Assembly: GCA_022822405.1 (NCBI GenBank)
Contig: JAJEBT010000128.1
Coordinates: 1-64,000, forward strand
DNA from: Alphaproteobacteria bacterium
GTDB taxonomy: Bacteria > Pseudomonadota > Alphaproteobacteria > MPNO01 > UBA830
DNA length: 64,000 bases
Reading direction: 5' to 3'
This document shows, piece by piece, positions 33,774 through 42,045 of this stretch. The translations under genes and the position numbers were made by a program. Under the pieces are notes generated by a model. It searched no databases. It saw nothing but the letters and a program-made list of their open reading frames with translations, and was not told where the DNA came from. Within the stretch, counting starts at the first letter, position 1. Every line of letters starts with the position of its first letter.

Positions 33774-35052
33774 CACGCAATCTCACGTTCGGTCAGATAG
33801 TCCCGCGGATCCACGATTTCTCCGGCGACGGCGGATGCGGCGACGGTGAACGGCGAAGCCAGCCAGACCTCGGCCGACGGATCGCCCATCCGCCCCTTGA
33901 AATTCCTTGCAGTTGACGAGATGCAGCGGCTTCCGGCCGCAAGTCGATCCGTCCCGTAGCCAGCGCAGATGCCGCATGCATTGGGGAGAAGGCGGGCCCC
34001 CGCGTCTTCGAATACGCCCATGATCCCGTCTTGCGCGGCGCGCGCCTGATCCTGCCTCGAGGCAGGAGCCACCAGAAGCGTCATGCCGGAGGCCAGTGCA
34101 CGGCCCTTCAGGATCGCGGCGGCATTCTTCAGGTCGTATACTTTGCCCCGGTACACGCACCGATGTAAGCCAGATCGAGCGACGTCCGCGGCGCCTCGCA
34201 CACCGCCATCGCGTTCGCGGGCGAATGGGGGGCGGCAACCTGCGGGGCAAGCGCCGATGCGTCAAAGACATGATGCGCCCCAAGCGCGGCCCCCGGGTCG
34301 GTTCGAAGGCTCGTCTCTTCGGTCATGTGCGCCCCTGCCGCCCTCAGGAATGCATAGGTCTTCGTGTCCGGTGCGATCAGCCCCGCCTGCGCCCCCAGTT
34401 CCGCCGCCATGTTCGAAAGCGTCATCCGTTCCTGCATCGAAAGCGCCGTGATCGCTTCGCCGACGTATTCGACCGCCTGATAGCCGCCGCCATCCATGCC
34501 GAGCCGACCGCAGAGCGCCAGCATGATGTCTTTCGCAAGCACGCCCGGACCCAACAGGCCCCTCCACTCGATCATTATGGTCTCGGGCACCTTGAGCCAG
34601 ATTTCACCCGTCGCCAGAACCCCCGCCATCTCCGTCGCGCCCACACCGAACATGTACGCTCCGAAAGCCCCCCCGGTCGGCGAATGGCTGTCGCCGCCGA
34701 CCACCAGCATGCCGGGCTTCAGATGCCCGCGTTCCGGCAGGACGACATGGCAAATGCCCTCGCCGTCATGGAACTCGACGCCGCGCTCAAGCGCCCAGTC
34801 GCGGGTCATCCGCAGGATGCGCGCGCCCTCGTCGGTATCGCCGGGAACGAAATGATCCGATATCAAGACAACCTTCGACGTGTCCCACAGGCCAACGCCA
34901 AGCTGACGCAGGATCGGTTCGACCCGTCGCGGCCCGCCGCTGTCATGGATCATCGCCAGATCGACATCCGCAGTCACCACTTCACCCGGGACTGCCGCTT
35001 CACGCCCGGCGGCACGGGCGATGATCTTCTGTGCGAGCGTGGCACCGCTCAT
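33773..35052 (-). pseudogene. LeuC-like large subunit of aconitase-family hydratase, broken by a 1-nt frameshift
   Basis: Two reading frames together make one LeuC/aconitase-type protein. The 5' part (35052 to about 34138) has SDHFVPGDTDEGA, VVGGDSHSPTGGAFGAYMFGVG and ends AYIGACTGAKY before a premature stop. The 3' part (from about 34137 to 33773) continues DLKNAAAILKGRALASG with the iron-sulfur cysteines of NACGICAGYG. One base is missing between 34138 and 34137: adding a G restores AKYDDLKNAA. No long homopolymer is present, so this is either a real mutation or a base-calling error. All other residues look well kept, so any inactivation is recent. The start overlaps gntR (ATGA). Confidence 0.85.
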
Positions 35053-35864
35053 GACACGAACGCCTTCGGACCCGATGCCTCGACATTGCCGTCATGATCC
35101 ATGGAGATCTCGATCCGGTAGAGGTCTGGACGGTAGAGAACCCGGATGAACTCCACCGGCGTTCCTGTCTCGTCCCGCACCACGCGCTCGACCTCGATCA
35201 ACGGACTGCCGACCGGAACCCCGAGAATGCCTGCAATCGGCGGATCGGCAAGCGTCGCGGTGAGAACCTGGCGCGCCTTGGCAATCCGCACGCCGGCGCG
35301 TTCAAGCAACTTGTGCAGCGGGTTGTTGCCCAGGTCCTTCCGCTTGTAGCGTCGGCCGATGTCCTCCGGAACATAAGTGACAAGATGCGAAAACGGCTCG
35401 CCGTTCTGCCGCCTGACCCGTACCGTGTGCTGCACCGTCTCGCCCGGTTCCATTTCAAGCGCGGCGGCCACCGCAACCGATGCAGGGACATAATCGAATT
35501 CCAGCACCTGCGCCGAGGTCCACCGTCCCATTGCACTTACATTCGCGCGCCAGCCGTCGATCGATGCGCTGAAGACCGGTGACAGTTGGTTGTCCAGAAC
35601 GCGCGTGCCGCGTCCTTGCTCGCGTGAGACAAGTCCGGCCTGCGCGAGTTCGTTCATGGCCCGCTTGGCGGTGATCCGCGACACGCCATACTCGGCGCAA
35701 AGTTCCTTCTCGCTCGGCAGGAACTCACCGGCAGCGATCGCGCCGGAGCGGATCCGATTGGTCAGGAGCGCGACCATCTGCCGGTAGAGCGGCATGCCGA
35801 CGGCACGATCAAGCGCAGTCTCCGCGCCATCGTCCCGGACATTTGAAGGCTGCTTGGTCGGCAC
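35049..35864 (-). CDS. GntR-family transcriptional regulator, HutC/UTRA type
   Basis: A 271-residue repressor-type protein. The winged helix is at residues about 25-92 (PLYRQMVALLTNRI, EFLPSEKELCAEYGVSRITAKRAM, GLVSREQGRGTRV), followed by a UTRA ligand-binding domain (about 115-260; EPFSHLVTYVPEDIG, ...IEVERVVRDETGTPVEFIRVLYRPD). The start is probably the GTG at 35864; an ATG further out would place the operator inside the gene. It is the first gene of an operon of eleven catabolic genes, a common set-up for autoregulation by the pathway compound. The operator block at 35888-35929 lies 23 nt upstream. Confidence 0.9.
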   Translation of the reverse strand: MPTKQPSNVRDDGAETALDRAVGMPLYRQMVALLTNRIRSGAIAAGEFLPSEKELCAEYGVSRITAKRAMNELAQAGLVSREQGRGTRVLDNQLSPVFSASIDGWRANVSAMGRWTSAQVLEFDYVPASVAVAAALEMEPGETVQHTVRVRRQNGEPFSHLVTYVPEDIGRRYKRKDLGNNPLHKLLERAGVRIAKARQVLTATLADPPIAGILGVPVGSPLIEVERVVRDETGTPVEFIRVLYRPDLYRIEISMDHDGNVEASGPKAFVS

Positions 35865-35887
35865 CGAAAGAATCCTGAATCCAGATG

Positions 35888-35929
35888 TGGACAGAATGGT
35901 ATATTGATATATCATTAGGTCAACTGAGA
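35888..35929. promoter_or_regulatory. Divergent promoter and GntR-type operator between gntR and the TRAP operon
   Basis: The near-palindrome ATGGTATATTGATATATCAT (35896-35915) has half-sites ATGGTATAT and ATGATATAT. In the + direction TGGACA (35888-35893) and TATCAT (35910-35915) are spaced by 16 nt. In the - direction TTGACC and TACCAT are also 16 nt apart, so the site can serve both the TRAP operon and gntR with the operator inside both promoters. The whole block recurs at 12261-12302 with three mismatches. Binding by the adjacent GntR protein is inferred. Confidence 0.78.
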
Positions 35930-36016
35930 ATAGGGCACCTTTCGGGTGGTGCGCAATTCGGGGAGCTTTGGCAGGCACATGAACGGGCGGATTTCACTCA
36001 TTTCCGGAGGCGAGCG

Positions 36017-36520
36017 GTGAAAGCGCTGAAATTGCTGAAGTTGCTGGACGACTGGTTGGAAAAGGCCCTGTTCTACCTGTCCGGGATTCTCTTGCTGGTG
36101 ATCGCGACAGCGGTCTTCTACGCCGTGACCATGCGCTACGCGTTCAACGAGCCGCCGCTTTGGGCCGACGAGGCGCCGCGCGCCTTTTTCCTTTGGATGA
36201 CCTATCTGGGCATCATCGTCGCGACCAAGCGCGGCCAGAACATCCGCGTCACGCATTTCATCGACAAGATCGCGCCCCTTCCAAGGCTCGTGCTGGAGAC
36301 CTTCATGCATGTCCTCGTGCTCATCATGCTGGTGGCGCTGGTCTGGTACAACATTCCGATCCTTCAGCTTCAAGCCGGTGGCAGCATGCTGTCGACCGGC
36401 TGGAGCTTCATCTGGCTTTATGCGCCGGTTTCCGTGGGATGCGCATTGATGTTCGTTTACCAGGCGCGGCTCACGGTACGTTCATGGGCCAACTACAAGT
36501 CGGTCACGGCTGGAGAGTGA
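36017..36520 (+). CDS. dctQ: TRAP transporter small permease (DctQ)
   Basis: A 167-residue four-helix membrane protein of the DctQ family. The first helix is LFYLSGILLLVIATAVFYAVTMRYAF, then the conserved PPLWADEAPRAFFLWMTYLG loop, and two further helices. The GTG at 36017 is chosen because GGAGG (36006-36010) sits 6 nt upstream; the ATG at 35885 would overlap the promoter/operator. It forms the membrane part of a TRAP importer with the next gene, 1 nt away. Confidence 0.92.
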   Translation: MKALKLLKLLDDWLEKALFYLSGILLLVIATAVFYAVTMRYAFNEPPLWADEAPRAFFLWMTYLGIIVATKRGQNIRVTHFIDKIAPLPRLVLETFMHVLVLIMLVALVWYNIPILQLQAGGSMLSTGWSFIWLYAPVSVGCALMFVYQARLTVRSWANYKSVTAGE

Positions 36521-36521
36521 C

Positions 36522-37817
36522 ATGCTGCTCGTATCCATGATCGCGATCCTGTTCATATTCTCGCTTCTGGGCATGGAAATCGCCTGGGCGATCGGGCTCG
36601 CCGCCTTCGGCTACCTGACCCTGTCGCAATTCACCGACAACGCGACGCCGATGGTACTCTTCGCGCAGCAGATGACCTCGGGCGTCAACTCGTTCGTTCT
36701 GCTCGCGATTCCACTCTTCATTTTCGCCGGCGAACTGATGAACGTAACCGGGGTCACGCGGCGCATCGTGAACTTCGCCGCTTCATTGGTCGGCCACATA
36801 AACGGCGGTCTTGCCAATGTGGGAGTTACCGCGAATTTCATCATGTCCGGTTGCTCCGGGTCGGCACTGGCCGATGCGGCGGCCACGGGCACGGTGCTCC
36901 TGCCGGAAATGAAGAAACGGGGGTTCAAGCCGGCTTTCTCGTCCGCGGTGATTGCCTCGGCCGCGACCGTCGGCCCCATCGTGCCGCCCTCGATCTCTTT
37001 CGTCCTGCTTGGCGCCATCGTGAACATCTCGGTCGGTCAACTGTTCCTTGGCGGCGTCATCCCGGGCGCGTTGATGTTCGTCGCCATGTTCGGCGTGACC
37101 TGGTGGATCTGCCGTCGCCGGGAATACCCGCTTGAGCAGCGGGCGACCGGACGAGAACGCGGCATTGCATTCTTCGAGGGCATAAGCGCACTGATCGCGC
37201 CGATCATCATCGTCGGTGCGATCATCTTTGGAGTTGCGACCCCGACAGAAAGTGCCGCTGTCGCGGCCTTCTACGTTCTCTTCCTCGGGCTCTTCGTGTA
37301 CCGAAACCTGTCGTTCATGCAGATCCTGCACGCCGCAAGCCATGCCGCCGTTGCGACATCGATCATCATGCTGACGGTGGCAACGTCAAAGATCTTTGCC
37401 TGGCTGGCGGTCAAGGAAAACCTCGGCGTCTACCTGACCAACGGGCTGCTCTGGATCTCGGAAGACTTGTGGGTCCTGCTTCTCCTGATCAACATCATGC
37501 TGCTGATCCTGGGGATGATCATGGAAATCCTGCCGATCATGCTGATCCTCGCGCCGGTGCTGTTCCCGCTCCTGACCGATCTTGGCATCAACGAGGTGCA
37601 TTTCGGCGTGGTCATGGTTCTGAACCTGATGATCGGAATGATCACGCCGCCCATCGGACTGAATCTCTTCATCATCTCCTCGATCGGCGGGGTGGGCGTC
37701 ATCGACATTTTCAAGGAAGCGATACCCTATTTCCTGATCCTCGTCGGCGTCCTGCTGATCATCACCTACTTTCCGCAGATCACGCTGTTCCTTCCGTCGT
37801 TGTTCTTCGGACAATGA
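36522..37817 (+). CDS. dctM: TRAP transporter large permease (DctM)
   Basis: A 431-residue membrane protein with about twelve hydrophobic helices. DctM marks are the N-terminal FLLGMEIAWAIGLAAFGYL-like start, FIFAGELMNVTGVTRRIV, SGCSGSALADAAATG, TVGPIVPPSI and the C-terminal FPQITLFLP. Unlike the DctM at 3-1190 it has no long hydrophilic insert. Sodium-driven uptake of an organic acid is expected. The gene lies between the small permease and the binding protein, in the usual Q-M-P order. Confidence 0.93.
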   Translation: MLLVSMIAILFIFSLLGMEIAWAIGLAAFGYLTLSQFTDNATPMVLFAQQMTSGVNSFVLLAIPLFIFAGELMNVTGVTRRIVNFAASLVGHINGGLANVGVTANFIMSGCSGSALADAAATGTVLLPEMKKRGFKPAFSSAVIASAATVGPIVPPSISFVLLGAIVNISVGQLFLGGVIPGALMFVAMFGVTWWICRRREYPLEQRATGRERGIAFFEGISALIAPIIIVGAIIFGVATPTESAAVAAFYVLFLGLFVYRNLSFMQILHAASHAAVATSIIMLTVATSKIFAWLAVKENLGVYLTNGLLWISEDLWVLLLLINIMLLILGMIMEILPIMLILAPVLFPLLTDLGINEVHFGVVMVLNLMIGMITPPIGLNLFIISSIGGVGVIDIFKEAIPYFLILVGVLLIITYFPQITLFLPSLFFGQ

Positions 37818-37852
37818 CAACAAACTCGTCAACACAAAAGGGAGACCAGACC

Positions 37853-38842
37853 ATGACACTTAGCAGAAGAAGCTTCACCAAGGGTGTGGGCGGGCTCGGG
37901 CTCGCCACTGCGCTCGTGGGCGTCGGCAGCCCGGCGCTTGCCGCCAAGACGCTCATCTACGGCAACGCGGGCAATATCGACAGCGCATCGAACAAGTTCG
38001 CCAAGAAGTGGCTCGACCTGGTGAGCGAACGCACCGGCGGCGAACTCCTGTTCGACATCAAGGCCGGCACCATCGGCGGCGGCAAGGACGTTCTTGACGG
38101 CACCGCGCTTGGCACCGTGCAGGTCTATAACGGCGCATACACCGGCTTGCGCGAATTTGACGTCTTCTATGCACCGTATTTCGCCCGCAACTCGAACCAC
38201 GCCCAGAAGATTGCCAACGAACTGCTGTTCGAAGAGCTGAACGCGGCGGTGCAGAATCGTTATCCGAGCCTGCGCTACCTGTCGGTGGCGCGCGCCGGAC
38301 CATGGAAACTGTTCACCAACCAGAAACTGGAGACCTTCGACGACCTCAAGGGCCTGAAGATCCGCGCGCCCGAGATCGAAGGCGTGATCGCAGGTCTTGA
38401 GCAGGTCGGCGCAAAACCCACGGTCATCCCGTTCAACGAGCTTTACGGCGCGCTCCAGCAGGGCGTGGTCGACGGCATGGCAACGCTCGGCAATCTGATG
38501 ATCAGCCAGAAATTCTACGAGGTCGTGAAGCACTGCTACCAGAACGACTGGGGCATCGGGCTCGACAAGCAGATGATGAATCTCTCGGCCTGGAACGGGC
38601 TTGGCGAAGAAAACCAGAAGATCCTTGTGGATACGTTCAACGAGTTGGAACCGCAGGACTTCTTCCGCGCCACCGAGGAGGCGGAAATCGCCAACTTTGC
38701 GCAGTGGCGCGAGATCAACGGCGAGGATTCCACGCCGCTCCTGGACGCCTCTGCCGCGCAAAAGACGCTGGAGCCTGCGATCAAGGCGCTGGCCGATGAC
38801 ATTTTCGGTGAAGGTGCCTACGACCGGATCCAGTCCGTCTGA
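37853..38842 (+). CDS. dctP: TRAP transporter substrate-binding protein (DctP) with Tat signal
   Basis: A 329-residue periplasmic solute-binding protein of the DctP family. The N terminus MTLSRRSFTKG followed by a hydrophobic stretch and SPALAAK is a twin-arginine signal, so it is probably exported folded. Family landmarks are FDDLKGLKIRAPEIEG (carboxylate-binding Arg region), the GALQQGVVDGMA block and the helical C terminus. A ribosome-binding site AAGGGAGA precedes the ATG. Uptake is probably of a carboxylate related to the gntR operon. A strong hairpin follows the gene. Confidence 0.93.
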   Translation: MTLSRRSFTKGVGGLGLATALVGVGSPALAAKTLIYGNAGNIDSASNKFAKKWLDLVSERTGGELLFDIKAGTIGGGKDVLDGTALGTVQVYNGAYTGLREFDVFYAPYFARNSNHAQKIANELLFEELNAAVQNRYPSLRYLSVARAGPWKLFTNQKLETFDDLKGLKIRAPEIEGVIAGLEQVGAKPTVIPFNELYGALQQGVVDGMATLGNLMISQKFYEVVKHCYQNDWGIGLDKQMMNLSAWNGLGEENQKILVDTFNELEPQDFFRATEEAEIANFAQWREINGEDSTPLLDASAAQKTLEPAIKALADDIFGEGAYDRIQSV

Positions 38843-38849
38843 TCCCATC

Positions 38850-38879
38850 GCCGCCCCGCCGGTCAGCCGGCGGGGCGGC
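38850..38879. terminator. Strong bidirectional hairpin between converging genes
   Basis: GCCGCCCCGCCGG (38850-38862) and CCGGCGGGGCGGC (38867-38879) form a perfect 13-bp stem with the 4-nt loop TCAG. It starts 8 nt after the dctP stop. It contains the end of the converging GMC gene, whose TGA stop (38865-38863) lies in the loop. There is no T-run on the + side. It probably terminates or protects both transcripts. Confidence 0.7.
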
Positions 38880-40491
38880 CACCCAGGATGAGATCGGCGG
38901 CCTTCTCGCCGACCATGATCGCAGGCGCGGCAGTGTTCGTCGAAGGGACCGACGGGAAGATCGAGGCATCCGCGACTCTCAACCCGCGCATTCCCCGAAC
39001 GCGAAGCTCAGGGTCCACGACCGAGTTTCCATCCGCCCCCATCCGGCAACTTCCCGACAGGTGATGCACCGTGCTCGCAGTCTCACGCACCCACGCTGCG
39101 ATCGCATCCCGCGTCTTCGCCTCCGGCCCCGGCTGCAGTTCCGCGCCCCGGTAGCGGTCGAAGGGCTTCTGTGCAAAAACCTCGCGCAGAAGCCCAACCG
39201 CATCAACGAGCGTTTCGAGGTCGCGCAGATCGGAGAGGTAGTTCAGGCGGATATCGGGCGGCGCAGACGGATCCGCCGACGCAAGCCGTACCGCCCCCCG
39301 GCTATAGGGACGCATCACCGAAGCGTTGGCCATGAACCCCGGCCCCGCGTTCGCGGGTATCGAAAACGGGTTGAACCGGACCGTTGCGCTCGTAAGCGCG
39401 GGCAGGAAATGGCTCTGGATGTTCGGCAGATCGGCGCCCGGTCCACGCAGATAGGCCCCGGCCTCCAGGGGGAATACGTTCATCGGACCGGCCCCAAACA
39501 GCCATGCGCGCAGGAACGCCACTGCGGCACGGTCGATGCGGGTAAGTCCGTGAAGCGTCGCATCCTCTTTCGCCGCGTGAGAAACACGCACCAGCACATG
39601 GTCGTGCAGGTTCTCTCCCACCTCTCGCAGATCCGCAACTGGCTGGATCCCAAGTGGTTCAAGCACTTCGGCCGGCCCGACCCCCGAGCGCTGCAACAGC
39701 AAGGGCGAACCGATGGCTCCCGCCGACAGGATCACCTCGCCTTCGGTTTCGACTGTCTCTTCGCCCTTGCCCGAGGTCAGGACGACGCCCGCAGCGCGCC
39801 CGTGCTCGATCACCAACCGCTGCACTTCGACTCCGGTGCGGACGGTCAGGTTGTTCCGGCCCCGGGTCCCGGCGAGAAAGGCCCGCGCCGTGGATTCGCG
39901 CCGACCGTCGCGAATGGTGAAATGGTAATATCCGAATCCCTCCGGCGTCCCCGAGTTGAAGTCGGGACAGGCAGGGTGACCCGCGGCAATCCCCGCCTCG
40001 ACGAAGGATGCTGCAAGCGGGCTCACCGGCCGTGCACGCCGCGAAACGGTGAGAGACCCGTCCGTGCCGTGATCCGCGCCCGCCTTTCCCGGCCCCCGAA
40101 ACCTCTCGGAACGAAGAAACAGCGGCTTCACGGCCTCCCAGGACCAGCCCGGCATGCCCTGCTGCGCCCAAAGATCATAGTCGCTTGGCAGACCTCGCAC
40201 ATAGACCATGCCGTTGATCGCGGTCGACCCCCCGAGAGCACGGCCCCGCGGCAAGTCGACCGAGCGAGCCCCCAGCCCCGGCTCCGGACCGGTCGCATAG
40301 CGCCAGACATGCGCGCGCCCGTTCATCAGGATCGCCGTCATCATCGGCACCGACAGCGACGGGCTTCTCCCCTTGCCGCCTGCCTCGATCAACAGAACGT
40401 TGAAATCGGCATTCTCCGAGAGCCGCGTGGCCAGGACACAGCCCGCCGCGCCCGCACCGACCACGATGTGGGTCCAGCCCCGCCGTTTCAC
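38863..40491 (-). CDS. GMC oxidoreductase, choline-dehydrogenase-like
   Basis: A 542-residue flavoprotein of the alcohol/choline dehydrogenase branch. The FAD motif IVVGAGAAGCVLATRLSE is near the N terminus, followed by GRALGGSTAINGMVYVRG. The C-terminal catalytic block VHHLSGSCRMG carries the His, and NTAAPAIMVGEKAADLI closes the fold. It lacks the four-cysteine motif of the two GMC proteins at 10659 and 22088. The GTG at 40491 overlaps the stop of the CMD-like gene (GTGA), so the start is clear although an antisense-like extension is open upstream. Oxidation of a primary or secondary alcohol is expected; the acceptor is unknown. Confidence 0.9.
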   Translation of the reverse strand: MKRRGWTHIVVGAGAAGCVLATRLSENADFNVLLIEAGGKGRSPSLSVPMMTAILMNGRAHVWRYATGPEPGLGARSVDLPRGRALGGSTAINGMVYVRGLPSDYDLWAQQGMPGWSWEAVKPLFLRSERFRGPGKAGADHGTDGSLTVSRRARPVSPLAASFVEAGIAAGHPACPDFNSGTPEGFGYYHFTIRDGRRESTARAFLAGTRGRNNLTVRTGVEVQRLVIEHGRAAGVVLTSGKGEETVETEGEVILSAGAIGSPLLLQRSGVGPAEVLEPLGIQPVADLREVGENLHDHVLVRVSHAAKEDATLHGLTRIDRAAVAFLRAWLFGAGPMNVFPLEAGAYLRGPGADLPNIQSHFLPALTSATVRFNPFSIPANAGPGFMANASVMRPYSRGAVRLASADPSAPPDIRLNYLSDLRDLETLVDAVGLLREVFAQKPFDRYRGAELQPGPEAKTRDAIAAWVRETASTVHHLSGSCRMGADGNSVVDPELRVRGMRGLRVADASIFPSVPSTNTAAPAIMVGEKAADLILGGRPAG

Positions 40492-41210
40492 GACTTGCCG
40501 GAGGCTTCGTCGAACCCGCCCTGCCCGGTCATCTCGGCCCATGCGCGAAATGGTGCGGAGGCCTGAACCTTGCCTGAGACGATCAACTCGCGCCAGACGT
40601 CGCAGGCATCGACGAAATTCGGCACGCCGCCAGGAAACATTGCAAGCGCCAGGCCTTCCGCAATCGCGGTTTCCTCCGCGTCCTCGTCGTAGGCCCCCTT
40701 GATATGCTCGCTCACCCAATCCCAGCGCCGGTGGCACTGATGCGCCGCAGCCATGCCGATCTCGACGATCCATGGCTCGGTTCCATGCCGCGCACGCACA
40801 GTCTCCAGTCCATCGCGGTACGAGTCGACCGCGTCGTACCCGTCGAGATGCGGTCCCCAATGGCGGGCGACGAACGTGTGCCTGTCCGCCCCGTCAGCCC
40901 AAGCGGCGAAGGCAAGCGCCGCGGCGACTTCCGCATCTCCGCCCCCACCCGTCCGCAACCTGTCGATATGGTGGGTCGCAATCGCCTCGCCGGTCGAGAC
41001 GAGGATGATCAGCCATACAATCTCCTTCTGGTACAAGGTCAGGGTCCGGTCTTGCAGCGTCAGCGCCGTGTAAGTCGCGTCATAGGCAGTCAACAACTCC
41101 GGTGATGCCACCGCCATCAACCCGTGGTGAGGCAACAGGTAGCCACGCTTCGCCCTGAGATCCGTCAATAGCTCGGCCACATCCTCAGCCGTTCCTGGTG
41201 TACTGGTCAT
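40488..41210 (-). CDS. Double-domain carboxymuconolactone decarboxylase-like protein
   Basis: A 240-residue helical protein with two CMD/AhpD-like units. The first is about residues 10-110 ([22 protein letters not shown], then [27 protein letters not shown]); the second is about 130-225 ([24 protein letters not shown], then [22 protein letters not shown]). There is no CxxC, so it is not an AhpD-type reductase. The start is set by GGGAGG before the ATG at 41210. It is translationally coupled to the GMC dehydrogenase and divergent from an SDR gene. Confidence 0.72.
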   Translation of the reverse strand: MTSTPGTAEDVAELLTDLRAKRGYLLPHHGLMAVASPELLTAYDATYTALTLQDRTLTLYQKEIVWLIILVSTGEAIATHHIDRLRTGGGGDAEVAAALAFAAWADGADRHTFVARHWGPHLDGYDAVDSYRDGLETVRARHGTEPWIVEIGMAAAHQCHRRWDWVSEHIKGAYDEDAEETAIAEGLALAMFPGGVPNFVDACDVWRELIVSGKVQASAPFRAWAEMTGQGGFDEASGKS

Positions 41211-41252
41211 GCCACCTCCCTCGTTGCGAGGAGCATATGTCCATCGGGCGTC

Positions 41253-41303
41253 CGCGCAAGGGTTGCGCATTGTGACGGTGCGCAATTCGTCTAGGATGCG
41301 CAA
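41253..41303. promoter_or_regulatory. Repeated TGCGCAA motifs in a divergent promoter region
   Basis: The 106-bp gap between the CMD-like and SDR genes contains the inverted repeat TTGCGCA (41263-41269) / TGCGCAA (41279-41285). It also has two direct copies, CGCGCAA (41253-41259) and TGCGCAA (41297-41303, 18 bp after the previous one). This looks like a regulator binding array serving both directions. No regulator gene is adjacent. Confidence 0.45.
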
Positions 41304-41316
41304 AACGGGGGGAACC

Positions 41317-42045
41317 ATGGCTGCACTGACCGGAAAGGCCGCCATTGTCACCGGGGCGGCCCGTGGCATCGGCGCGGCCATCGCGGCACGTTTTGCCGCC
41401 GAAGGCGCGCGCGTTGCCGTCTTCGACCTGAACCCGCCAAAGCCGCCCGAAAACGGGCTTTCGGCCCGGGTCGACGTCGCCGACGAGATTTCGGTTGGCA
41501 GGGAGGTGAACAGGGCGGCGGCGACATTCGGTCGGCTCGACCTCCTCGTGAACTGCGCCGCCGCTGACGGCATTCGGGGACCGGTGACAGAAATGACGCT
41601 TGCCGACTGGAACCGCGCGCTGGCCGTGAACCTGACTGGCACCTTCCTGACGAGCCGCACCGCGATTCCGCATATGGCGACGTCCGGCGGCGGCTCCATC
41701 GTCAACATCGCCTCGCAGCTCGGGTCCGTCGCGGTGCCTGCGAACCCGGTCTACTGCGCCTCGAAGGGCGGCCTGATCCAACTCACGCGCGCGATGGCGC
41801 TCGACCATGCCGAGGCGGGCATCCGGGTCAACGCGCTTTCGCCGGGTGCGGTCCTGACCGAACGGCTGGTCGGCGTCTACGGCTCGGAAGAGGCTGTCCG
41901 CGCCGAACTCACGCCCAAGTACCCGCTGGGGCGGATCGGCATGCCCGATGATTTGGCGGGCGCGGCGGTCTTTCTCGCCTCCGACGAGTCGCGCTTCATG
42001 ACCGGCGCGGACCTGGTCGTGGATGGAGGATATTCGGCGCAATGA
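41317..42045 (+). CDS. Short-chain dehydrogenase/reductase
   Basis: A 242-residue classical [15 protein letters not shown] near residue 12, the NCAA motif region ([10 protein letters not shown]), Ser in NIASQLGS, and Y-x3-K in [23 protein letters not shown] closes the C terminus. The start at 41317 is preceded by GGGGGGAA. It is paired by ATGA overlap with an NTF2-like protein. It probably oxidises an alcohol or reduces a ketone for a substrate shared with the divergent GMC/CMD genes. Confidence 0.9.
   Translation: MAALTGKAAIVTGAARGIGAAIAARFAAEGARVAVFDLNPPKPPENGLSARVDVADEISVGREVNRAAATFGRLDLLVNCAAADGIRGPVTEMTLADWNRALAVNLTGTFLTSRTAIPHMATSGGGSIVNIASQLGSVAVPANPVYCASKGGLIQLTRAMALDHAEAGIRVNALSPGAVLTERLVGVYGSEEAVRAELTPKYPLGRIGMPDDLAGAAVFLASDESRFMTGADLVVDGGYSAQ

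Noticed and set aside
33291-35052. Leucine biosynthesis leuCD
   Set aside because: No leuA or leuB nearby, an operon with catabolic genes and a GntR regulator, and a frameshift that would cause leucine auxotrophy if this were the only copy.
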